Assembly: GCF_014267175.1 (NCBI RefSeq)
Contig: NZ_JACMTR010000002.1
Location: 1,658,501-1,722,500, forward strand
DNA length: 64,000 nt
DNA from: Pseudonocardia sp. C8
Lineage (GTDB): Bacteria > Actinomycetota > Actinomycetes > Mycobacteriales > Pseudonocardiaceae
Direction of reading: 5' to 3'
Under the pieces are notes generated by a model, which was not told where the DNA came from, made no database searches, and was given only the letters and a program-made list of their open reading frames with translations. Positions 15,831-24,801 of this stretch are shown here, piece by piece. Position 1 is the first letter of the stretch. Each line of letters starts with the position of its first letter. A program made the translations under genes and the position numbers.

Positions 15831-17369
15831 TCAGCCCCGCGGCCGGACGACCGCGGCCAGGCCGGGCGGGTCGCCGAGCGGCTCGGTGGACGGCCCCTCC
15901 AGCACGGTGCCGTCCGGGGCGAACCGGGACGCGTGCAGCGGGCAGTCCCAGCTGAGCTCGGCGTCGTTCCACTCGACGATCCCGCCCAGGTGCGGGCACA
16001 CGGCGCTGCGCTCGTAGGCCCGGCCGCCGACCCGGCAGCGGGCGACCTTCCCGCGCCGGGTCGTCTCCACCCGGCCCTCACCGTCGGCGAGACCGTCGCG
16101 CGGCAGGTCCGGCCGTGCCCATCCGGTGGCCAGGTAGCGGGTGACCTGGCCGTTGGCCATCGCCAGGGTCGGCAGCGCGCGCGGCCGTGGAACCCGGTCG
16201 GCCCGCATCCGGGAGGCCCACGGCGTCGTCCGGCCCAGGACGTGGTCGGTGAGCGCGACGGCGGCGGCGGTCCCGCCGGTCATGCCCCACTTCGCGAAGC
16301 CGAACCCGACGAGGACCTGCGGGGACAGCGGGCTGATCGGGCCGAGGAACGGCAGCCCGTCCTCGGTCCGGTAGTCCTGCGCCGACCAGCGGTGGACGAC
16401 CGCCTCGACCGGCCAGTGCCGCGACGCCCACCCGGCCAGGTCGCGTTCGTGCTGCAGCATCGGCGCGGTGGTGCCCACCCGGTGCCCGTCGCCGCCGACG
16501 AGCAGCAGCCGCTCGCCGTCACCGGCGGCGTCGCGGATCGAGCGGGTCGGGGAGTCGGCGCAGAGGTACATCCCGGCCGGCAGCTCGGCACCACACCGCA
16601 GCGCCAGCGTGTAGGAGCGCGAGGGCTCCATCCGGGTCGAGTGCAGGCCGCGTTCGAGGATCGGTAGCCCGGTCGCGACGACGACCCAGCGCGACCGCAC
16701 CCGCCCGCCGGGCGTCCGCACCTCGTGCGGGGCGCGCCAGGACACGGACCGGACCCGGGTGTCCTCGTGCACCGCGCCGCCGCTGCCGTGCACCTCGGCA
16801 GCGAGATCGCGCAGGTAGGGGACGGGGTCGAACTGGGACTGGCCGGGGAGGGTGACCGCCTCGGACACCGCGAAGGGCAGGCCGACGTCGGTGCCGCCGG
16901 TCACCGGCAGCCCGGCCCCGGCGAGCAGTTCGCGTTCGCGGCGCACGGTGCGCGCCGCGGACCCGTCCCGCGGGCCGGTGCTGTAGGTGACCGCCGGCCG
17001 CCGCTCCAGGTCGCAGTCCACCCCGGCGGCCCGATCGAGCAGCCAGCGCATGCCGGCCGCGTGCGCCGCGAGGTGGTCGTCCACGGCGGCGCGGCCCGCG
17101 GAGCGGGCGACGTCCGCCGCACGGGTCCCCTGCAGCAGCGAGATCTTCGCGGTGGTGCGGCCCGAGGTGGTGGCGGCGAGGTGCCGGGCCTCCAGCACGG
17201 CGACCGTGCAGCCGGCTCGCGTGAGCATCACCGCGGTGGACAGGCCCGTGATGCCGGCCCCGACGACGGTGACGTCGACGTCGAGGTCCTGCTCCAGCCG
17301 CGGGTAGGTGGGGGCGGCGCCGTCGTCGAGCCACAGCGACGACGACCGGGGCGGCAGCGGTGGGGTCAT
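15831..17369 (-). CDS. FAD-dependent oxidoreductase with C-terminal Rieske domain
   Basis: A 512-residue fusion. The N-terminal DAO-type flavin domain (about 1-370) starts with DVTVVGAGITGLSTAV and an arginine/alanine-rich SGRTTAKIS block. The C-terminal Rieske domain (about 410-505) has the two cluster boxes C-P-H-L-G (about 463) and C-P-L-H-A-S-R-F, so both Cys-His pairs of a [2Fe-2S] Rieske centre are present. Family members oxidise amines or alcohols, or serve as electron-transfer flavoproteins. The frame is open into the TetR gene upstream; ATG at 17369 is used because it gives a typical N-terminus. It lies downstream of the TetR gene and divergent to the P450 operon. Confidence 0.87.
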   Translation of the reverse strand: MTPPLPPRSSSLWLDDGAAPTYPRLEQDLDVDVTVVGAGITGLSTAVMLTRAGCTVAVLEARHLAATTSGRTTAKISLLQGTRAADVARSAGRAAVDDHLAAHAAGMRWLLDRAAGVDCDLERRPAVTYSTGPRDGSAARTVRRERELLAGAGLPVTGGTDVGLPFAVSEAVTLPGQSQFDPVPYLRDLAAEVHGSGGAVHEDTRVRSVSWRAPHEVRTPGGRVRSRWVVVATGLPILERGLHSTRMEPSRSYTLALRCGAELPAGMYLCADSPTRSIRDAAGDGERLLLVGGDGHRVGTTAPMLQHERDLAGWASRHWPVEAVVHRWSAQDYRTEDGLPFLGPISPLSPQVLVGFGFAKWGMTGGTAAAVALTDHVLGRTTPWASRMRADRVPRPRALPTLAMANGQVTRYLATGWARPDLPRDGLADGEGRVETTRRGKVARCRVGGRAYERSAVCPHLGGIVEWNDAELSWDCPLHASRFAPDGTVLEGPSTEPLGDPPGLAAVVRPRG

Positions 17370-17440
17370 GCGCCGGTGGCTTCCCGCGTCCGGCCCGGTG
17401 AAACCCCGCGCCGCACGCCCCGCCGGCCGGGCGGGAGGGG

Positions 17441-18034
17441 TCACGCCCCGGGGTCGGCGGACCTCAGGTAGCCGGTCGCCAGCTCGGCGATGTCGGTGGC
17501 CGCCCGCTCGATGCCTGCTCCCGGGCGGACGATGTGGCTGAGCGTCAACCGGACCGTGGCCTCGGCGGCGAGCCGGGTCGGCCGCTCGGGCAGGTCCGGC
17601 CACCGCTCGCGGGCCGCCCGGGTGAGCCGGTGGGTCGCGCGTTCGATGACCGCGCCGCCCTCGCTGGTGAGCAGCGGGAGGAACTCGGCGCTGTCGACGC
17701 CGGCCAGGACCGTGCCCAGCAGCGGGTCCTCGTCGGCGGCGCGCAGGGCGCAGTGGACGGCGTCGTGCCAGCTGGTGGTCAGGTCGGGGGTCGCGACGAG
17801 GACGGCGTGCACGTCGTCGAGGAACCGCTCGGTGACGCGCATGATCAGTGCCTCGGCGAGCCGAGCCTTGGTGCCGAACTCGTTGTACACGGTCCGCCTG
17901 CTGACCCCGACCCGCTCGGCGATCGCCTGCATCCGCAGCTGCTGCCAGCCCCCGTCGACGACCATGCCGGCCGCCGCGTCGATCAGCTCCTCGCGGAGCT
18001 GGGCGCGGACCCGCTCGCCGAACGTGGCCGTCAT
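17441..18034 (-). CDS. TetR family regulator
   Basis: A 197-residue TetR-type repressor. The helix-turn-helix lies near residues 30-60 (MQAIAERVGVSRRTVYNEFG), followed by a helical ligand-binding region. It is divergent from the P450 operon across a 161-bp gap that holds a perfect dyad (18104-18129), and it precedes the FAD/Rieske gene on the same strand by 71 bases. It probably represses both directions and is released by the P450 substrate or a metabolite; this is inference from layout. Confidence 0.9.
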   Translation of the reverse strand: MTATFGERVRAQLREELIDAAAGMVVDGGWQQLRMQAIAERVGVSRRTVYNEFGTKARLAEALIMRVTERFLDDVHAVLVATPDLTTSWHDAVHCALRAADEDPLLGTVLAGVDSAEFLPLLTSEGGAVIERATHRLTRAARERWPDLPERPTRLAAEATVRLTLSHIVRPGAGIERAATDIAELATGYLRSADPGA

Positions 18035-18103
18035 GCCGCCCAGTCTCGGACGGGACAGGCAGATCGCGCAAGGTGCTCACAGAGCAGGTACCGCGGGACA
18101 CAG

Positions 18104-18129
18104 CTGCACAAAACTCAAAACTTGTGCAG
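18104..18129. promoter_or_regulatory. TetR-type operator in divergent promoter
   Basis: A perfect inverted repeat CTGCACAA-N10-TTGTGCAG (26 bp), centred 80 bases ahead of the P450 start and about 80 bases ahead of the TetR start. The spacer is AT-rich. The position between divergent TetR and P450 genes is the classic place for a TetR operator. The TTGTGC arm may also serve as part of a -35 element for the rightward promoter. Confidence 0.75.
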
Positions 18130-18195
18130 GCTCTGCAATCTCTGGCACCATCTGTGCACTCCACGTCAGGCGCTCGGAGCAAGGAGGCACGGCGA

Positions 18196-19530
18196 ATGAC
18201 GGACACCGAGAAGTTCAGCGGGCAGGGAACGGGCCTGACGCAGCAGGCCAGCGGCAACCCGGACCGGCCCTACTGTGAGATCGACATCTCCGGCAAGGAG
18301 TTCTGGTCCACCACCGCCGACGAGCGGGAGCGGACCTTCGCGCGGCTGCGGGCGGGCAGCCCGATCAGCTGGCAGCCCCCGCTGGAGGACAACCTCCTGC
18401 CGGTCGAGGACGACCACGGCTACTGGGCGATCACCACGCACCGGCACCTCACCGAGGTCACCAAGCGCAACGCCGACTTCCTGTCCGGCCCGGGCATCGT
18501 CGGCGACAACATGCCGGTCGAGATGCTCGAGGCGGCCCAGTCGATCATCGCGATGGACCCGCCCCGGCACACGAAGCTGCGCCGCCTGGTCTCGGCCGCG
18601 TTCACGCCGAAACAGGTGCGCCGGATCGAGGACCGGATCAAGGGCAACGCCCGGCGGGTCGTCGACAACCTGGTGGAGAAGGCCCGGTCGGCACCCGACG
18701 GCCGGGTGGACTGGGTCGCCGAGTGCGGCGCGCTGCTGCCGATGCACAACTTCAACGACATGATGGGCGTCCCGGAGGGCGAGCGGGAGAAGACGTCGCA
18801 GCAGATGACGTTGCTGATGTCCTGGGGCGACGACGACGTCAGCGGCGCCGACCGCGAGCAGAAGCTCGGGACGATGCTGCAGGCGCTCGTCTACATGCAC
18901 GAGCTGTCCGCGCGGATCGTCGCCGAGCGCCGGGAGAACCCGCAGGACGACCTGTTCACCGCGCTCGCCCAGGCCGAGGTGGACGGTGAGCGGCTCACCG
19001 ACCACGAGATCGGGTCGTTCTTCGTGCTGCTGACGATCGCCGGGAACGACACCACCCGGCAGTCGCTGGCGCACGGCGTGCGGGCCCTCACCACGCATCC
19101 GGAGCAGCGGGCCTGGCTCGCCGAGGACCTCGAGGGCCGGGTCACCACCGCCGTCGAGGAGATCGTCCGCTGGGCGACGCCGATCATGACGTTCCGCCGG
19201 ACGGCGGCCCACGACACCGAGCTGGACGGCGTCCCGATCACCGCCGGCGACAAGCTGATCATGTTCTACAGCTCGGCCAACCGGGACGAGCAGGCCATCG
19301 AGCGGCCGCACGAGCTCGACCTGTCCCGGCACCCGAACCCGCACGTGTCGTTCGGGGGCGGCGGCATCCACCACTGCCTCGGCAACCAGCTCGCCCGGTT
19401 CCAGCTGCGCGCGTTGTTCGTGGAGCTGCTGACCCGCTGCCCGGACATCGTCGCCGAGGAGCCCGAGCTGTCCCCGGGCAGCTTCTTCCACGTCGTCAAG
19501 CGGATGGCCTGCCGCCCGTTCCCGAACTGA
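18196..19530 (+). CDS. Cytochrome P450
   Basis: A 444-residue soluble bacterial P450. It has the I-helix motif A282-G-N-D-T-T, an ExxR in EIVRWATP, and the heme loop FGGGGIHHCLG with Cys394 as the thiolate ligand (histidine follows the family arginine/isoleucine position). It inserts one oxygen atom from O2 into an organic substrate using electrons from a ferredoxin. ATG at 18196 is selected because AAGGAGG lies 8 bases upstream; the longer frame crosses the operator. The next genes supply ferredoxin, an alcohol oxidase-like enzyme and ferredoxin reductase, making a self-contained system. A steroid, terpenoid or other bulky alicyclic substrate is plausible from the ChoD-like neighbour, not proven. 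Confidence 0.95.
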   Translation: MTDTEKFSGQGTGLTQQASGNPDRPYCEIDISGKEFWSTTADERERTFARLRAGSPISWQPPLEDNLLPVEDDHGYWAITTHRHLTEVTKRNADFLSGPGIVGDNMPVEMLEAAQSIIAMDPPRHTKLRRLVSAAFTPKQVRRIEDRIKGNARRVVDNLVEKARSAPDGRVDWVAECGALLPMHNFNDMMGVPEGEREKTSQQMTLLMSWGDDDVSGADREQKLGTMLQALVYMHELSARIVAERRENPQDDLFTALAQAEVDGERLTDHEIGSFFVLLTIAGNDTTRQSLAHGVRALTTHPEQRAWLAEDLEGRVTTAVEEIVRWATPIMTFRRTAAHDTELDGVPITAGDKLIMFYSSANRDEQAIERPHELDLSRHPNPHVSFGGGGIHHCLGNQLARFQLRALFVELLTRCPDIVAEEPELSPGSFFHVVKRMACRPFPN

Positions 19531-19559
19531 CTCCCACCACCACGAGGAGGACACCCGCC

Positions 19560-19760
19560 ATGCGGATCGTGCTCGACGAGTCCAAGTGCTCCGGCCTCGG
19601 CATGTGCGAGGCCGAGGCCCCCGATCTGTTCGAGGTCCAGGACGACGGCTCCCTGCGGGTCCTGGACGACCGCCCGCCCGAGGACCAGTACGAGGTGGCC
19701 CGTGCGGCCTGCGACGCCTGCCCGACCGAGGCGCTCTCGATCGTCGAGGACGACCGGTGA
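19560..19760 (+). CDS. Ferredoxin, [3Fe-4S] type
   Basis: A 66-residue ferredoxin. Cysteines at 10, 16 and 54 (the last followed by proline) match the three ligands of actinobacterial P450 ferredoxins; position 13, which would hold the fourth ligand of a [4Fe-4S] cluster, is leucine. A further cysteine at 51 is unusual. It passes single electrons from the reductase at 21487 to the P450. Its GTGA stop/start overlaps the next gene by 4 bases. The ribosome site is an AGGAGG-type sequence just ahead of the ATG. Confidence 0.93.
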   Translation: MRIVLDESKCSGLGMCEAEAPDLFEVQDDGSLRVLDDRPPEDQYEVARAACDACPTEALSIVEDDR

Positions 19761-21490
19761 CCGCGGCACCGCCGGCCCACTACGACGTCGTCGTGGTCGG
19801 GTCCGGCTTCGGCGGCAGCGTGGCCGCGCTCCGGCTGACCGAGAAGGGCTACCGGGTCGGGGTGCTGGAGGCGGGCCGGCGGTTCAGCGCCGAGACGCTG
19901 CCCCGGACGTCCTGGGACGTGCGGAGCTTCCTGTGGGCCCCGCGGCTCGGCTGCTTCGGCGTGCAGCGGATCCACCTGCTGCGGGACGTCGTCATCCTCG
20001 CCGGGGCGGGCGTCGGCGGCGGATCGCTGAACTACGCCAACACGCTGTACCGCCCGCCCGCGGCGTTCTACGCCGACCCGCAGTGGGCGCACCTGACCGA
20101 CTGGGGCGACGAGCTCGCGGAGCACTACGACCGGGCCGAACGGATGCTCGGCGTCACCGAGAACCCGCGGGAGTCCCGGGCCGACGGGGTCATCCGCGCG
20201 GTCGCCGAGGAGATGGGCGTCGGCGACACGTACCACCGCACCCGGGTCGGCGTGCTGTTCGGCGCCCCCGGCGACGCCCCGGGGGCCGCGGTCCCGGACC
20301 CGTACTTCGGTGGTGCCGGCCCGCCGCGGCACACCTGCACCGCCTGCGGATCGTGCATGACCGGGTGCCGGGTGGGCGCCAAGAACACCCTCGACCGCAA
20401 CTACCTCTACCTCGCCGAGCAGGCCGGCGCGACCGTGCACCCGCTCACCACGGTGCAGGCCGTCCGGCCGCGCCCGGGTGGCGGCTACACCGTCGAGACG
20501 ACGGCCACCGGACGGTCACCGCGCCGCGCGCGCCACCGGTGGACGGTCACCGCCGACCAGGTCGTCCTCGCCGCGGGCACCTACAACACCCAGAAGCTGC
20601 TGCACGCCATGCGCGACAGCGGTGACCTGCCGCACCTGTCGCCGCGGCTCGGCGTGCTGACCCGCACGAACTCGGAGTCGATCCTCTGCGCGAAGGGGCC
20701 CGACCCCGAGGTCGACTACACCGACGGCGTCGCCATCACCTCGTCGTTCCACCCGGACGACCACACCCACGTCGAGCCGGTCCGGTACGGGCGCGGCAGC
20801 AACCTGATGGGGATGCTGCTCACCGCGCTGACCGACGGCGGCGGGCCCCGCCCGCGCTGGACGACCTGGCTCGCGACGATGATCCGCCGGCCCCGCAACC
20901 TCGGCTGGCTCTCGGTCCGCCGCTGGTCCGAGCGGTCGATCATCCTGCTGGTGATGCAGAGCCTGGACAACTCGATCACGGTGTCCGGGCGCAGGCGGTT
21001 CGGGCGGTTCCGCCTGACCTCCGGGCGCGGGCACGGCGAGCCGAACCCGACCTGGATCCGGGCGGGCAACGAGGCGGCCCGCCGGGTCGCCGCGAGGATC
21101 GGTGGCATCGCGGGCGGCTCGATCGGGGAGATCCTCAACGTCCCGATGACCGCCCACTTCATCGGCGGTTGCGCCATCGGCGCCGACCCCGGGCAGGGCG
21201 TCGTCGACCCGTACCACCGGGTGTTCGGGCATCCCGGCCTGCACGTCGTCGACGGCTCGGCGATCTCGGCGAACCTCGGTGTCAACCCGTCGCTGACCAT
21301 CACCGCGCAGGCCGAACGGGCGCTGGCGATGTGGCCGAACCGGGGCGAGCCCGACCCGCGCCCCGCGCCCGGTGCGCCCTACCGCCGCGTTCCGCCGGTG
21401 CCGCCGCGGCACCCGGCGGTCCCGGACGGTGCCCCGGCCGCCATCACCGTGCCGGTCCCGTCCGTCCCCGCCCGGGCGGTCGCGTCATGA
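19757..21490 (+). CDS. GMC family oxidoreductase (ChoD / cholesterol oxidase-like)
   Basis: A 577-residue FAD flavoprotein. It has the dinucleotide fold VVVGSGFGGSVAALRL, GAGVGGGSLNYAN, and a C-terminal GMC block with FIGGCAIG, VDGSAISANLGVNPSLT. A cysteine-rich segment (C-T-A-C-G-S-C-M-T-G-C, about residue 193) is typical of the ChoD branch annotated as cholesterol oxidase in mycobacteria. It probably oxidises an alcohol, perhaps the one formed by the P450. GTG at 19757 overlaps the ferredoxin stop (GTGA) and is followed by the family N-terminus. The last 40 residues are proline-rich and probably disordered. Confidence 0.88.
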   Translation: MTAAPPAHYDVVVVGSGFGGSVAALRLTEKGYRVGVLEAGRRFSAETLPRTSWDVRSFLWAPRLGCFGVQRIHLLRDVVILAGAGVGGGSLNYANTLYRPPAAFYADPQWAHLTDWGDELAEHYDRAERMLGVTENPRESRADGVIRAVAEEMGVGDTYHRTRVGVLFGAPGDAPGAAVPDPYFGGAGPPRHTCTACGSCMTGCRVGAKNTLDRNYLYLAEQAGATVHPLTTVQAVRPRPGGGYTVETTATGRSPRRARHRWTVTADQVVLAAGTYNTQKLLHAMRDSGDLPHLSPRLGVLTRTNSESILCAKGPDPEVDYTDGVAITSSFHPDDHTHVEPVRYGRGSNLMGMLLTALTDGGGPRPRWTTWLATMIRRPRNLGWLSVRRWSERSIILLVMQSLDNSITVSGRRRFGRFRLTSGRGHGEPNPTWIRAGNEAARRVAARIGGIAGGSIGEILNVPMTAHFIGGCAIGADPGQGVVDPYHRVFGHPGLHVVDGSAISANLGVNPSLTITAQAERALAMWPNRGEPDPRPAPGAPYRRVPPVPPRHPAVPDGAPAAITVPVPSVPARAVAS

Positions 21491-22719
21491 GCGCGGCGGA
21501 TCGCTTCGTCGTCGTGGGGGCCTCGCTGGCCGGGCTGCGCGCGGCACAGGCCGCACGCCGGCAGGGCTTCGACGGGCCGTTGACCCTGGTCGGGGCCGAG
21601 CCCCACCTGCCCTACGACCGCCCCCCGCTGTCGAAGGAGCATCTGGAGCCCGGCGACGAGCCGGCCGACCCGGTCTTCCGGTCCGAGGCCGAGCTCCGCG
21701 ACGAGCTGGGGATCGACCTGCGGTGCGGCACCCGGGCCACCGGGCTGGACGAGCGCCGCGGGGTGGTCGCGCTGCAGGGACCGGACGGCGAGTCCGAACT
21801 GGACTACACCCGGCTGGTGATCGCGACCGGTGCCACCGCCCGCACCCTGCCGGACGCCGACGGGGTCACCGGCGTGCACACGTTGCGCACCCTCGACGAC
21901 GCCCGCGCGGTCCGGGCCGCGCTGGACGCGGGCGCGCGCACCGTCGTCGTCGGCGCCGGGTTCATCGGGTCCGAGGTGGCCTCGGGGGCCCGGAAGCGGG
22001 GCCTGCCGGTGACGGTGCTGGAGGCGCTGCCGGTCCCGCTGGTGCGGTCGGTGGGGGAGGACGTCGGACGCGCCTGTGCCGAGCTGCACCGCCGGAACGG
22101 GGCCGACCTGCGGTGCGGGGTCCGGGTGAGCGGGCTGGAGCAGGACGGCGGCCGGGTGACCGGTGTCCGGCTCGACGACGGCGACGTCGTCCCGGCCGAT
22201 CTGGTCGTGGTCGGGACCGGCGTCGCCCCGAACACGGGCTGGCTGGCGGGGACCGGGGTCCGCCTGCACGAGCGGGACGGCGGGGTGGTCTGCGACGCCA
22301 CCCTGTCCACCGGCGTCCCGGGCGTCTACGCGGCCGGGGACGTCGCGCACTTCCCGCACCCGCTGTTCGACGACGACGTGCTGCGCCTGGAGCACTGGAC
22401 CAACGCCCAGGAGCAGGGCACCCTGGCCGCCCGCAACGCGCTCGCGCCGGACGCGGCGGCGGCCGTGACCGGGGTCCCGTACTTCTGGTCGGACTGGTAC
22501 GGCAGCCGCATCCAGTTCGTCGGGGTCCCGCGGGCCGACGAGATCCGGGTGGTGTCCGAGGAGCTGGGCGACGACCGGTTCCTGGCCCTCTACCGGCGGG
22601 GTGACCGGATCACCGGCTGCCTCTGCATCGACCGGCCGTCGCAGGTGATGAAGTACCGCAAGCTCATCGCCCGCAGCGCGACCTGGGACGAGGCCCTGGA
22701 GTTCGCGGGTGCGTCCTGA
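21487..22719 (+). CDS. NAD(P)H-dependent ferredoxin reductase (FAD)
   Basis: A 410-residue reductase of the putidaredoxin/rhodocoxin reductase type. FAD-binding VVVGASLAGLRAAQ lies at the N-terminus, DRPPLSKE follows, the NAD-binding VVVGAGFIGSEVAS lies near 150, and GVYAAGDVAHF near 280, with a C-terminal reductase domain containing FWSDWYGSRIQF. It takes electrons from NAD(P)H and reduces the ferredoxin at 19560 for the P450. ATG at 21487 overlaps the GMC stop by 4 bases. Confidence 0.94.
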   Translation: MSAADRFVVVGASLAGLRAAQAARRQGFDGPLTLVGAEPHLPYDRPPLSKEHLEPGDEPADPVFRSEAELRDELGIDLRCGTRATGLDERRGVVALQGPDGESELDYTRLVIATGATARTLPDADGVTGVHTLRTLDDARAVRAALDAGARTVVVGAGFIGSEVASGARKRGLPVTVLEALPVPLVRSVGEDVGRACAELHRRNGADLRCGVRVSGLEQDGGRVTGVRLDDGDVVPADLVVVGTGVAPNTGWLAGTGVRLHERDGGVVCDATLSTGVPGVYAAGDVAHFPHPLFDDDVLRLEHWTNAQEQGTLAARNALAPDAAAAVTGVPYFWSDWYGSRIQFVGVPRADEIRVVSEELGDDRFLALYRRGDRITGCLCIDRPSQVMKYRKLIARSATWDEALEFAGAS

Positions 22720-23335
22720 CGGGGGACCGGGCGGGGCCGGCCGCGGCCCGGCGATCTCGGGCCGGGCCGGGCGGCTCCCCGCCACCCCGCGGCAGTACCT
22801 CGACGCGGGGCTCGACCTGCTCGCCGAGCACGGGCCGGCCGGCACGACGATCACGGCGCTGTGCCGGCGGCTGGGGACCACGAGCGGCTCGTTCTACCAC
22901 CACTTCTCCGGGTGGGACTGCTACCGGGAACGGCTCGTGCAGCACTGGGAGCGTCGCCATCTCGACCACCAGCGTGCGGTCACGGGGACCCCCGGCGGAC
23001 CCCCGCAGGCCGGCCTGGCCCGGTACCGCGCCGCCGTGCTCGCGCTGCCGCACAGCGTCGACGCGGCCGTCCGGGTCTGGGCGGTCGCCCGCCCGGAGGT
23101 GGCCGCCGCCGCGCAGCGCGTCGACTCCGGGTGGTTCCACGCGCTGCACGGGCTCCTGCTCGACGTGTGCGCCGACGCGGCGACCGCCCGGCGGCTGGCC
23201 ACCCTCGGTCACGCGCTGGTCGTGGGCTGCCAGCTCGTGCACGGCCGCCGGACCGGTGAGGTCGTCGGGGACATGCTCGCCGACTTCGAGACGATGGTCG
23301 GGCAGGCCGCGCCGCACCGGGCGACGCCGCCGTGA
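22709..23335 (+). CDS. TetR/AcrR family regulator
   Basis: A 208-residue TetR-type protein with an N-terminal glycine/arginine-rich tail. The helix-turn-helix lies near residues 45-70 (ALCRRLGTTSGSFYHHF). Its GTG start lies 11 bases inside the end of the ferredoxin reductase gene, so it is the last gene of the P450 operon. It is a second TetR protein for this module; it may act on the operon itself or on the convergent transport operon downstream. The exact start is uncertain because several GTG codons are in frame. Confidence 0.83.
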   Translation: MRPDGGPGGAGRGPAISGRAGRLPATPRQYLDAGLDLLAEHGPAGTTITALCRRLGTTSGSFYHHFSGWDCYRERLVQHWERRHLDHQRAVTGTPGGPPQAGLARYRAAVLALPHSVDAAVRVWAVARPEVAAAAQRVDSGWFHALHGLLLDVCADAATARRLATLGHALVVGCQLVHGRRTGEVVGDMLADFETMVGQAAPHRATPP

Positions 23336-23381
23336 CGGGGCGGCGCCCGGTGCGACCACCGGTGGGCCGGGCCGTGCCCGG

Positions 23382-24728
23382 TCAGGACCGGGCCGGCTCC
23401 GGGGACCCGGTGCTCCCGCCGGTGCCGCCCGGACCGGCCGGGTCACCCTCCGCCGGGCCGGCCGTCCGGCGTCCGCGCCGCGCACCCCGGTTGAGGACGA
23501 GCGCCGACACCAGGGAGAGCACCCCCATCGCGATCATGTAGACACCCAGAGCCGCGATGCCCGCCGCGGCCACCAGGCTCGCGGCGATCATCGGCGCGAC
23601 GGCGCTCCCCGCGATCATCCCGATCGTGTAGCCCAGCGACAGCCCCGAGTACCGGACGGTCGCCCCGTACACCTCCGCCAGGTACACGCCGGCGACACCC
23701 TGGGTCGCGGCGTGCGGGACGGCCATCATCAGGTATCCGAGCAGGACGATCCACGGCTCGCCGGTCCCGAGCAGCCACAGCCACGGGAACGCGAGCACGA
23801 GCATCCCGGCGACACCACCGGCGTACACCGGGCCGCGGCCGACCCGGTCGGACAGCCGCCCGAACCCGATGATCATCAGGCAGTCGACGACCATCGTCAC
23901 GAGCACGATCAGCAGGATCGTGCTCCGTGGCATCTGCAGGGTGGACGTGCTGTAGGACAGGCCGAACACGGCCATCATGTAGAAGGTGACGCCCCCGCCG
24001 AGCGTGGCGCCGGCCACCAGCAGGGTCCGGGCGGGGTACTGGCGCAGGACGGTCAGCAGCGGTGCGCGGTCGACCGCGCCGGTGCGCTTGACCTCGGTGA
24101 AGGCCGGGCTCTCGTGGATCGTGCGGCGCAGCACGTAGCCGACGACGATCAGCACGACGCTGAGCAGGAACGGGATCCGCCACCCCCAGGTCAGGAACTC
24201 CTCCTGCGGGAGCGTCGCGATCGGCAGGAAGACGAGGTTCGCCAGCACCAGCCCGAGCGGGCCCCCGGTCTGCACCCAGCTGCCGAAGAAGCCGCGCCGG
24301 CGCGCGTCGCTGTGCTCCATCGTCAGGACGACGGCGCCGCCGAACTCGCCGCCGAGCGCGAAGCCCTGCACGATCCGCAGCAGCACGAGCAGGATCGGTG
24401 CGGCGATCCCGATCGAGGCGTACCCGGGAAGCAGGCCGATCAGCAGCGTGGCCGCACCCATCGAGACGAGGGTGAAGACCAGCATCGGCCGCCGGCCCAG
24501 CTTGTCGCCGAGATGCCCGATCACGATCCCGCCGATCGGCCGGACGACGAACGCGATCGCGAACGTGGACAGCGAGATCAACGTCCCGGCGAGGCCGTCG
24601 AACGAGGGGAAGAAGACCTTGTTGAAGACCAGGGCGGCGGCCGTGGCGTAGATGAAGAAGTCGTAGTACTCGATCGTGGTACCGATGAGCGACGCCGCGG
24701 CGGCACGCCGCGGCTGGAGGACGGACAT
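23382..24728 (-). CDS. MFS transporter, MHS type (paralogue A)
   Basis: A 448-residue MHS-family symporter. The N-terminus LQPRRAAAAS is followed by TIEYYDFFIYATAAAL, GHLGDKLGRRPML and MEHSDARRRGFFGS. It closely resembles the transporter at 27695-28984 along its whole length, so the two are paralogues within one operon. It also has a longer C-terminal tail rich in G, P, R and S. ATG at 24728 has an AGGAG site 8 bases ahead; the upstream in-frame extension is not protein-like. It is the last gene of the leftward operon 28984-23382. Substrate unknown, probably a carboxylate. Confidence 0.9.
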   Translation of the reverse strand: MSVLQPRRAAAASLIGTTIEYYDFFIYATAAALVFNKVFFPSFDGLAGTLISLSTFAIAFVVRPIGGIVIGHLGDKLGRRPMLVFTLVSMGAATLLIGLLPGYASIGIAAPILLVLLRIVQGFALGGEFGGAVVLTMEHSDARRRGFFGSWVQTGGPLGLVLANLVFLPIATLPQEEFLTWGWRIPFLLSVVLIVVGYVLRRTIHESPAFTEVKRTGAVDRAPLLTVLRQYPARTLLVAGATLGGGVTFYMMAVFGLSYSTSTLQMPRSTILLIVLVTMVVDCLMIIGFGRLSDRVGRGPVYAGGVAGMLVLAFPWLWLLGTGEPWIVLLGYLMMAVPHAATQGVAGVYLAEVYGATVRYSGLSLGYTIGMIAGSAVAPMIAASLVAAAGIAALGVYMIAMGVLSLVSALVLNRGARRGRRTAGPAEGDPAGPGGTGGSTGSPEPARS

Positions 24729-24801
24729 GACGAGCTCCTGGGGGAGAGTGACGGTACCGGTCGCCCCGGAGGGGACCGGTCGTGCGGGACGGTGGTGCGG
24801 G

